Positions 55,643-64,000 of a stretch of 64,000 bases of DNA are shown in pieces. Origin of the DNA: Sipunculus nudus (taxonomy: Eukaryota; Annelida; Sipuncula; Golfingiida; Sipunculidae); assembly GCA_026874595.1 (NCBI GenBank), contig CM049309.1:9823076-9887075 (forward strand). The letters run 5' to 3'. The stretch's first letter is position 1; every line of letters starts with the position of its first letter. A model generated the notes under the pieces. It had not been told where the DNA came from and ran no database searches. It saw only the letters and a list, made by a program, of their open reading frames with translations. Position numbers and translations under genes: made by a program.

Positions 55643-58600
55643 CCCCCCCCCCCCCCCCCCCATATATACATCTCTTTTTCTTGTCGGAGAAAGGGAATCT
55701 AGGATTCCTGTTCTGCTTACGTTTAGTAACAAACATTTTGACAAGAACAGAAGTCCTTTTCAAGCAGACGTCAGACCCCACCCCCTTCACTTTGTCTGTA
55801 ACATGCCTTCAAGTCATGTTACACCGGGCCTTCAGGTACCACCCATTTTGTGTGACACATGTGACGGGCATGAAGTCACGATATCTAGTGAATGCATCGC
55901 TCTCAACTTTCGGCACACTTCGCGAGGATACCCGAAGGTGCCCGACCTACACGCCGGTAGGCCTATGGGAATATGGTGTGATACCAAAACAAACTTCACT
56001 GAATGAATTTAAAAAAAGCAGCCGTATAAGAGGAGAAAAGGTCAGACCATCTATATACTGATGTTATCCGAGTTTTACCAACATTATTGACAAAGTCTAT
56101 GTATCACTGAGTTGTTTATTTTGGTAAGTAACAACTTAGGATTTATTTACCTGTACGGGGCATGTCGACCCGGTTGGTCATAAAGTTAGTGGTTTCCGTT
56201 CAGATCCGGTCTGGGGCTTTTAGGGTGTCACTGTGACATTGGGTTTGGCAGAGCGCAGTACATTATGACTCAATCAGTGTTGTAGCCTGTTTAGATAAAA
56301 TTTCATAACTGAACCAATACCTGTGTATACTACACTACAGTTCATTTGATTGTTTTAGAAATAGTGCGCATGAGCAATTATATGTAATTTAACCTTTTCA
56401 AGCATTATAATCATATATTATTATTTTCAGGCACTAGTAAATGGCTTTATAATGTTTTCAGTCGTAAACTTCAATTGCCTCTTCACTTTAACAAGTATGT
56501 TGCTATATGTGTGTTAGAACTCAACTGATGATCAGTATAATTGTGAATGGAATAAGATTTTTTTTTTCAATTTTATTGGGTCAGGTAAATTCAGGTACTA
56601 ACAGGTAATTTCTTTCATATTAATGTTGTATTTCCTTGAATCAATCATTTTTTTTTCTGATTGCTCATCATCAAAAATATGATATATATTATTTACAATG
56701 TGACACAAAATATATAAAAAAAATTAAATAACACATAATTCATTGATGTACTTATACCTGCTGTGCTGTGCATATATATCACTGGTCATCTTATCTACTC
56801 ATCAGCAGGTTGGTGGCTTAGTGTTAGCAATCTGAATCTGTGATAATCTGATAATTGCATGGTATTTAACATTGACTTAATTACTGCACCTTCCAACAAT
56901 TCCCTTTATTTTACACATAGGTTTATTTATGAAATAACTGATAGCCAGTGAAAGACCAGCCATATGCCCTTAATGTGCCAATATGTTCATAAAACAGGAC
57001 TTATCATTCACAGTTAACTGCCTACCTGGGGCAAGTAAAAGTTAAATCTTTGGTAGGGAAATAAAAAATCAGCTCTAATATGTCTGACTGAGCAAGTATG
57101 ACCAACATAAAACTTAACTGAAAGGTTTGTATCTTGACGATAAAATATTCAATTAGCTATTTTTCTTGGAAAAAAATGAAATTATATTGATTATATGTAC
57201 CTGGTTTATCTCATATTTCATGTTATTTTATTTGTAATAATATAAGAGAAATATTGTTAACAAACATGTAACATGTTTATTGTCCAACATTCAAGAAAAC
57301 ATGTAATATACTCACTCTTAATTCATGTTTATGGTGACAATCAATCACTTTTTTTACAGCAAGTAAGAATTCATGAAGGGCAAGTAAAACTGAATGTTAC
57401 TTGCATGACAGGGCAAGTACATTTAAAGGTTACTTTAAAAAAAAACGTGAAATTGCCTGTCCAGAGTGCAATTAAAATTGTCACAAAGAAGTAAAAAGGC
57501 AAACTTCTAAATTTTAAGACTGTGTGTAGGTTGATTATGATTAAAATTGTCCTTGTTCATTGTTCAAATTATACCTCATTTATAATACAGTTTTGTTGCT
57601 CTATGTCATTACTGCATCCAATTGCATGTAAATTGAGTTTTCATTCTGATGAAAAAAAAGCATTTGATTTGGGATGCAAAACCTGTAGGCACTGTTACAC
57701 TTTGACCAATTTAGTTCTTGAGTATGTTTTCTGATTCACATTGATGTTGATGAATCATTTTGATGTTGTTGGCTTTGAATATATACACAGCAATCAACAC
57801 TGATTATCATCATCAACATCATCAGGGTCATTGTTCTCTGTGACATTACAAATTGCTATACATAGATGGCTGTATAATGATTACGATGTGCTTAACCACT
57901 GGGGGTAAACAGTGCTGCAAAAACCAATAAAAAAAATGCTCATCCACAATAGATCCTTCATGGTACAGATTTGTTAGGATCATTGCCATTTTATGTGGTT
58001 GTTCACAAGGAAGCTGGATATTTATTTTCCAGTGAGTTAGCCGCAGACGGCAACGCAACAGGTTTCAGATTTCTCTTGCATTGCTGGCCCACCAAAAGGC
58101 TACCTGGGATTATAGCACCATACGATCTGTTACTCTTAGAATGGAAATTGAATAAAAATAATTCATATGGTTTTAACATACTAATGTTCACATTATGTTG
58201 TATGTTGAAAGGCCTGTAATAAAAAAAGAACATTCTGGAAAGCGTGAAGCTCCTGTAACATCAACAACTGATGAACTTAGAATTGAAGCATTAACAGCTG
58301 GGCAGACATCAAGAATTGGGCGGCAGTCCTGTATCATGCTTGCGTACTATAATGTTGAGCATATTTTCACTTCTTTGGTGCAAAACAGTGCTGAGAACAG
58401 AACAGTAATGTTTTTCATTGATCAAATATACAATACACAGATATACTGAACATTAATCAATGGATATATGTTAAATCTCACAGTTGTGTATTGAGTGTTA
58501 TAATCACAGTTAACTGCAGGGCCAATCGATGGACTCCATATTGTGCCAGTCATGAAAATAAAAGCAATAGATGAGTCCATTCCTATGGGCAACCACTGAG

Positions 58601-58940
58601 GTTGTCAAGGTGGTTGACATTTGTAACTTACGGGATACTCCTTACTATTCATCTACCTTTTCTGTATAATTTATGTGATTTCTAGCTTACTGTCTGTACA
58701 TATTAGTGAGTTGTAGGTAATCCCTGTTAAGAAAAGTTCTTACTTTGCCTCTGTGAAAGGTGTTTGAGATTGTTTATGTACAAGTTGTTTGTAAACATGG
58801 TACATGCAACCATGTTGACATACAGGAAGCGCTGTGTAAACCAAGGTGGTAGGTTGCAATCCCGTAGCATATAAACAGAAATTCAAAGGTCACTTTTTGA
58901 TAAATGCACTTGGCAAAACTCTGTTTCATATGTTAAACGG
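55283..58940. other. Region without confident gene
   Basis: Includes a C/(TC)/C tract at 55608-55661, a somewhat GC-richer patch around 55760-56260, and repeated GGGCAAGTA words around 57030-57420 suggesting an old repeat. Frames at 57971-58219 and 58195-58449 (+) look more coding-like than average (for example TTDELRIEALTAGQTSRIG) but match nothing I recognise and have no clear splice partners. Confidence 0.45.
55608..55661. repeat. Poly-C and (TC)n tract
   Basis: A run of C, then TC dinucleotides, then a second run of C. The exact lengths of such tracts are often unreliable in assemblies. Confidence 0.9.
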
Positions 58941-59736
58941 CAGAGTTGGGGCCAGGAACTTGTACCTGTACCCAGGCACAATTCGGAGTATCTGTACCTG
59001 TACCTGGCTGTCATAAATAGGAAGAACCTGGTACCTTTACCTGGAATTAAAGTACTTGTACTTGGTATAAGGTACTCCATATACATGTGTGATACTGGAA
59101 ATGGACACCAGGTGTAGGTCAGTTGCATGTACAAAGCTGTCACCCTTTCAAGGCAGTTACCTATCTCAGACAGGGGTAATTACCAAGCATTCATTCCTGC
59201 TGGCTTGAGTGGGCTAGGACTAGTAGCATTCTGTTTTACCTCCAGCCTCTAAACAGGTAGTACATTAAGGTATTTTCAGCACAAGGAAAGGACAACCAGC
59301 AAAAGGATATGAACAGGATTGCCCACATGCCTAATATAGATAGTTGTCTTGTATACACAGTACAATGATGAAGAGTAAATGAAGATGTGAAGAAATATAT
59401 ATTATATCCTTGGACTCTCAGTTCAACTTTGTGTATGGTCCAGTGTATCTGCAAGGACTATATTTTTCCTAAAGACATGGCAAGTGATTATTAAAATGTT
59501 TATAACTTTTTAATAATATATTCTGCCATTCTAATGTAGCTAATTACTGCACATCTAGATAAAATTTATGCAATTATGAGAAGTTCAGATGGCTTTGAAA
59601 TGTACCTGTACCTAGGTACTTTTTAAAGTACCTGTACCTAGGCACTCTACAAAAAATGCTGGACTTGTACCTGACCATTTTGAAAGTACCTGTTCCTGTG
59701 CCTAGGTACTGTAGCATGTACCTGGCCCCAACCCTG
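58941..59736. mobile_element. Non-autonomous hAT-like element with TACCTG subrepeats
   Basis: Left end CAGAGTTGGGGCCAGG and right end CCTGGCCCCAACCCTG are inverted with one mismatch in 16. Both subterminal regions are packed with GTACCTGTACCT words, in opposite orientation overall. CAG...CTG ends and clustered subterminal hexamers are typical of hAT elements, whose transposase binds such subterminal motifs. The flanking 8-mers (TTAAACGG, TTAAAAAC) agree in five positions, so the target duplication has decayed. No transposase. Confidence 0.75.
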
Positions 59737-62215
59737 TTAAAAACATGGATATAAACAACACAGACAGCCCGTGTACAGCGGGATTGGCATTTTCTGGTAT
59801 ATAGATTTATAAAAGGTTCAAGAGATTATTTTTAGTTAATAGATGTCAGATATTGCCATAGGCCTCTTTAAGCCATGGTGCAAGGAGATGAATCAGATAA
59901 GGTTCCAAAGTATTTATTGTTTTCTACAATATGCTCAGTTGCAGTAATTGGTGTCTGGTCTGCACCTAAAGGTTCATCCAGTGAGCTGAACAGCCATATA
60001 TATACAGTTGTAATTAGTATAACTAATTAACTGATTATATCAGTGATTGGTCACTTTCATAATCGATTTAATATTTGCATTTTCGCATAATCAAAGTTGA
60101 GTGGGCTAGGACTAATTGCATGCTGGTCTACCTCCAGCCTCTAAATAATCGATCACAAACAATTATTTATGTACATTCAACAAAGTCAGATTAACTAAAG
60201 AAATTTTTAATCCTGTCAGAGGTATAACTAAGGCAGGACACAAACAGAGGACAGCATTTAAACTGAACCTTGTGCAGGGAACAAGTGTCAAGAATTTGGC
60301 CATTACTTACAGCATGACATGTACAAGTCAGAATTAGCAAATTTCATTGTAACACAGAAGGTACATAGGTAATCTATTAAGAATCAATGATTGGTGGTTT
60401 ATTTTCTTTCAATCATAGAACATAATTTTAAAACTACTTACAACCAGTGGTGACCACAAATTGTAATGAGATCAAAATTATCCTCCAGCAAGGCCTCCCT
60501 GATATTGGAGCTATTGGTTTACAGGAAAAGTTGAATAAATGGAAGAAGATTGCCTTATACCTGAATTTATTGCATAAAAGATTTTTAGGATCTGCGTACA
60601 AAAACTGGTGGCAAAAACCCTTTGATAAAATATGACATTTTATTGTTTTCTCCCTTGGTTTTCACCACCATTGGCTAAAAAATTGCCAACACTGATATAA
60701 GTCAGTGTCCCCTGTCATCAGACAGTCGATGCAGCAAGTACATGGTATTTCTTTTATCAGTAAACAAATTTGAAAATTTACATTAAGTTGATCAAATCCT
60801 GTGTTTATCATTGTCTATTATTTTAAATGAAATTACTTCAAATTTTGCATTCTTGTGATGGCCCTAAAAAGTAAATTTCCTTTACCCGCTGAGTTAAATA
60901 GTTATTTTCATCCACAACAAAATCTTTGGAGACTTGAGGCAAGACCTGATATTTAATATATATTATAAATATTTTTCTGTATAGCTTGCAGCCCTTTCAG
61001 TAGCCTTGGGAGATAAGGTGATTGTTAATGTTGAGCCCTGGAGAGTGTTAATGTCAAGCTCTGCTTGATGTCAGATGTGTCATCCAGTTATCAGTGTAGA
61101 TCTTCAATGATAATGAATAATGTGACTCTTCTTTTTATTAGCATTATCATTTCACTAATCAAAGAATACAAACCACAACAGTTTTATCAGTATCTTCCTG
61201 CTGTAGAGAGCAACATATAATAATGCTTAATAACAGAAACACAAGAAGTTAATTTGATGATAATGTAGAGGGAAGATCCATTAATCATTTATCTTGAAAC
61301 TGGAAGAATAATCAATTAGTCTATAACCACTGGTAAAACACTCAGTTATCAGTTAGGTCATGTTTTGCAAAGTATTTTGTAAGGTTATATTGAGATTTTG
61401 TTTGTAACATTACTCATTTACTGTTCATTTATCAAGAAAACACTAATTGTGATTAAACTGCATTGTGTAATGGTCAACATGATTAACAGAAAAATGGGTA
61501 CTGTCCTGGCATTACAGGTGCCATAATATACAGATTTCCTGGAAATCCTCTAAATATGATAATTTTAATATCATGCCCTGGAAAATCCATTGAAACATTT
61601 TTTTTTGTGTTCTGGAATCAGGGCTGGGTTTTATCCGGATAAAACTTGTTTAATCCGGGACAGTGAATAAAACTGGGTTTTATCCAGTTTAATCCAGTTT
61701 TATCTTGATTATACAGGATTAAACTGGCTCATACTAAGAATCACATTGTAAAATTTAATTAAATTAACATAAATGATAATCTCAATCTCAATGATAAACC
61801 TGTTTTATCCAATCCAGATTACTCCAGATTTATCCAGTGAGTTAGTCCGACTAAAGATAAATCTGCCAATCTGCCTTGAATGAAAACAAGTTTTGTTTGT
61901 GTACATGTAATTGAATATTTAACAAATGTTTTTAAAACTTATTAGGCCAGAGTTTAACATGTATACAAGTTCGGAAACATTCACTGAATACAACAAAAAA
62001 ATATTTCTTGTTAAACCGGAGGCTTATTATTGGTAGTATCTGTAGGCTAATAACAATTATTCATGATACATACACTGATAGAGTGATAAAATTAAAGGCT
62101 AGAGAACATAATACCTGGCTGTCATAAGGAAAACCTGAGGTGTGAGGACTAATAAATATGATCATTATTTGGTGTCTTAATTAAATCTAAAATTAATTGT
62201 TTAAATCTCATCTAC
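59737..62215. other. Repeat-remnant region without gene
   Basis: A segment with 'gagtgggctaggact' and 'ctacctccagcctctaaa' words at 60100-60145 repeats text found inside the hAT-like element at 59205-59252, flanked by 'aatcgat' words (60060 and 60147), so another hAT remnant is likely. A 62-codon frame at 60447-60635 is unconvincing. Confidence 0.45.
61622..61860. repeat. Decayed hAT-like terminal region with 'tttatccag' words
   Basis: Starts CAGGGCTGGGTTTTATCC, a hAT-like end, followed by many alternating 'ttttatcc' and 'ggataaaa' or 'tttaatcc' words. The opposite end could not be located. Confidence 0.5.
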
Positions 62216-62443
62216 CTGTCTCCTCTGTTGATTCCAAAGATTGATTAAGGTCTTAATTTCTTGCATGTAACACTGCATTTTGTTCAGTATTTTCTCAATG
62301 CCCAACAAGTCCTGGAATGTCCTGCAATTTTGTAATCCACCAGGGATATGAACCCTGGTATCATATAATAGTTTCGACTTGTGTTTAGAATAGGTTGTAA
62401 TATCATGATCAGATATCAGTATAGATCTGTTGATCTTTCCCAA
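62216..62443 (-). CDS. Internal exon of an unrecognised protein
   Basis: Seventy-six codons, open throughout, between acceptor TTATCAG and donor GTAGAT, phase 0 on both sides. The C-terminal half looks helical (LLGIEKILNKMQCYMQEI, then NLWNQQRRQ). The N-terminal half is Ser/Lys/Asp-rich. I recognise no family. Length, splice sites and composition favour a real exon of a minus-strand gene whose other exons were not found; neighbouring exons could lie beyond the right edge or in the AT-rich DNA to the left. Confidence 0.5.
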
Positions 62444-62934
62444 CTGATAATTGGAATTAATTGGTTTTCAGGAAAATGAAAGTACAGACCATATTAAAGA
62501 CCTTTACATTGTAAATGCCCATATGTTTGTTTATAATTGTAATAGTTGTATAACCTATACATGTGTGTGTAGCAACCTTAGGTAAGAAGTTATTAGCAAA
62601 CAGAGACATTTCTAGAGTTTGTACACATGATTTGAATGCCTACATTTCCTCCTCACAAATCTTAAATTATGTGCAAACCTTTGTAATTGATCATGGCATT
62701 GCAAGATCATTGATTAGATCATTTTGTACCAGCCAGCAAATCATTGATTATAAATGATCATTAGCCTATCACTAGCCCATCACTGGACTCATTTACACTA
62801 CCTAAATTTTGCTAAAAATTGTACCTGATAAATCGGACATGAGAGTATCAATGAGTTTAACACAGCGAGGTTTTACCATATCATTGTTCTTTTTCTATTT
62901 CATTGTAATGATTTTTTTTCAGTGAATCGGCAGA

Positions 62935-62971
62935 ATGGAAGATAAGAAGCCAACAGTCCTGGTGTTAGGAG
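62935..62971 (+). CDS. First coding exon of a Rossmann-fold NAD(P)-binding protein
   Basis: After acceptor TTTTTTTTCAG (exon from 62923, 12 bases of leader) ATG opens a frame starting MEDKKPTVLVLGG. It ends at donor GTACTG in phase 1 within the second Gly codon. A short polar start, a T-V-L-V-L strand and G-G is the first beta strand and start of the glycine-rich loop of extended short-chain dehydrogenase or epimerase proteins (GGxGFIG). The next exon should supply the rest of the loop but was not found before the window ends. Specific function cannot be told. Confidence 0.6.
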
Positions 62972-63481
62972 GTACTGTAATTAACCTGTCCATGAACTCT
63001 TACGCGACCTTAGTCATATATTCATCAGTCAATGAATAATCATAAGCATTGGACTAACAAGCAACCAATTAGATAACCGTTGGCATTGTAAACCATCAGT
63101 CATCTGACAGGCACAAAATTTGCATAATTTGGCTGAGCCCTGCCAAACAGAACATGTGTAGTTTGTACCAATCCCCACATTTGCCATGTTTTTGGGATAT
63201 TTTTTTATACAAAGGGGAGAGTATAAAAAGTTCTAGGCCATATATATTAATCAATAGAGAACAGCGATTCCAGAAGATGACGTCAATCAATGGTATGTCC
63301 TGCATCATCAACCTTTGTGACGTCATTATTGTCTTATAAACAACTCTTGCAACCATGGGCATGGAAAACCTGTGTAGGTGAGGGGCTCATAGTAATAATT
63401 AGATTGAATGGGCGGTGCAAATAGGCTGTGGTGGATAGGTCAATTCCCATAAAACCATGAATAGCCAAAATACAGAGGAGC

Positions 63482-63670
63482 CTGGTGTAACCTCTATAAT
63501 GTGTACATTCTTAAGACTGGGCCAGAAGGCCACTTTATAATATAGGTGCCTACTATATGGAGGTCATGCTGCAACATAAATAATAAGGAGAAAAAATGGG
63601 ACTCAAAAATTGTCCATGCTATATAGAGGTGGTCACTTTATGAAGGTGCCCTCTAGGAAAGGTTCCACTG
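63482..63670. repeat. pogo/Tigger-like miniature element remnant
   Basis: The right end reads GGTTCCACTGTA, complement of TACAGTGGAACC, a common terminal motif of pogo/Tigger-type elements. Inside are 'ccactttat.a..aggtgcc' words near both ends (63530 and 63630). The left end (TGGTGTAACCTCTATAATG) is a decayed counterpart. Confidence 0.5.
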
Positions 63671-63892
63671 TATTAAAAAGTCAGTGATGGCATAGAACAG
63701 GAATAGACAGTACTAGTTAAGTTTAAAATTTGCAGTTAAGTTGCATCTAGTATGTTTATTTGAAGTTCTGGCAATTGATTGGTCAGATAACTTTATCTGT
63801 ATTTTCTTAACCAATCAAAGAACATAATGCCTGGTTTGAAAAATTCCAAATTCCTCTGTTCTACATCTTTGTTGAAAATCATGTGTACATTA

Positions 63893-64000
63893 TAGTCTGT
63901 TTCATGAGCCCCTCAAGTCCACCTGATTTTTGCTATGAAAACTTTTATTGGTAACATTTCAAGGGAAACAATTATTGTGTAATTTTTATTAACTATGAAT
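63893..64000. mobile_element. AGTCTGTTTCA-family miniature transposon, left end only
   Basis: AGTCTGTTTCATGAGCC followed by TCCACCTGATTTTTGC and 'aagggaaacaat' matches the left end of the element at 40512-41035. It is cut by the window edge. Confidence 0.6.

Larger units (their letters stand above)
62972..64000. other. Probable intron of the Rossmann-fold gene, with DNA-element remnants
   Basis: No second coding exon found. 63482-63670 and 63893-64000 hold transposon remnants annotated separately. Confidence 0.5.

Noticed and set aside
55681-56061. 126-codon frame in a GC-richer patch
   Set aside because: No similarity recognised, low-complexity flank, and overlapping frames of similar length. 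A promoter-like or repeat origin is as likely.
58195-58449. 84-codon frame with coding-like composition
   Set aside because: Although TTDELRIEALTAGQ looks protein-like, there is no recognised family and no clear splice partner, so it is only mentioned in the regional entry.

Overview
The window is AT-rich eukaryotic DNA, very probably from a marine invertebrate. Genes are split by GT/AG introns, intergenic and intronic DNA is packed with degenerate transposons, and there are many (TA)n, (TC)n and (GACA)n tracts. I cannot name the species. The repeat types (tandem arrays built on TGACCT half-sites, GCGAACC-type repeats, hAT and mariner miniature elements) recall hemichordate, amphioxus or mollusc genomes, but that is a low-confidence inference.

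Layout. 1-4.5 kb has no recognisable gene. A complete single-exon gene for RNA polymerase III subunit RPC9 (CRCP) lies at 4715-5116 (+), preceded by a possible terminal exon of a small membrane protein and followed by a possible first exon of another. A 2.5-kb non-autonomous repeat ('family F1') occupies 6.2-8.7 kb. From 8222 to 28817 the sequence is a head-to-tail duplication of about 10.3 kb (8222-18491 and 18492-28817), joined at a 3-bp TGC microhomology. Each unit holds a ~500-bp repeat (F3) carrying a hAT miniature element with 8-bp target duplications, a decayed Ty3/gypsy-like element, and inside that element's integrase a second, younger but also decayed Ty3/gypsy element. Only the second unit keeps the younger element complete: 5' LTR 23675-24173, 3' LTR 29730-30215, 4-bp target duplication GTAG. 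The older integrase resumes at 30216.

32.2-51.6 kb holds the best gene of the window, a CARD-containing initiator caspase on the minus strand. All eight exons could be joined with consistent splice phases to a 435-residue protein (CARD, p20 with His255 and Cys298 in QACQG, p10). Its introns are filled with repeats F1 and F3, arrays of TGACCT half-sites and miniature DNA transposons. 52.1-54.2 kb is a 2.1-kb long-TIR DNA element with 9-bp target duplications (Mutator-like by structure). 54.2-62 kb shows no confident gene, one weak exon candidate and further hAT-like elements. At the right edge lie an internal minus-strand exon of an unrecognised protein (62216-62443) and the first coding exon of a Rossmann-fold nucleotide-binding protein (62935-62971, +) that runs out of the window.

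The genes do not form a functional unit; they are ordinary neighbours. The most unusual features are the recent tandem duplication with a roughly 35-fold step in divergence between its two parts, and the abundance of repeat families carrying nuclear-receptor-like half-site arrays and a GGTGGCGCCACC palindrome.
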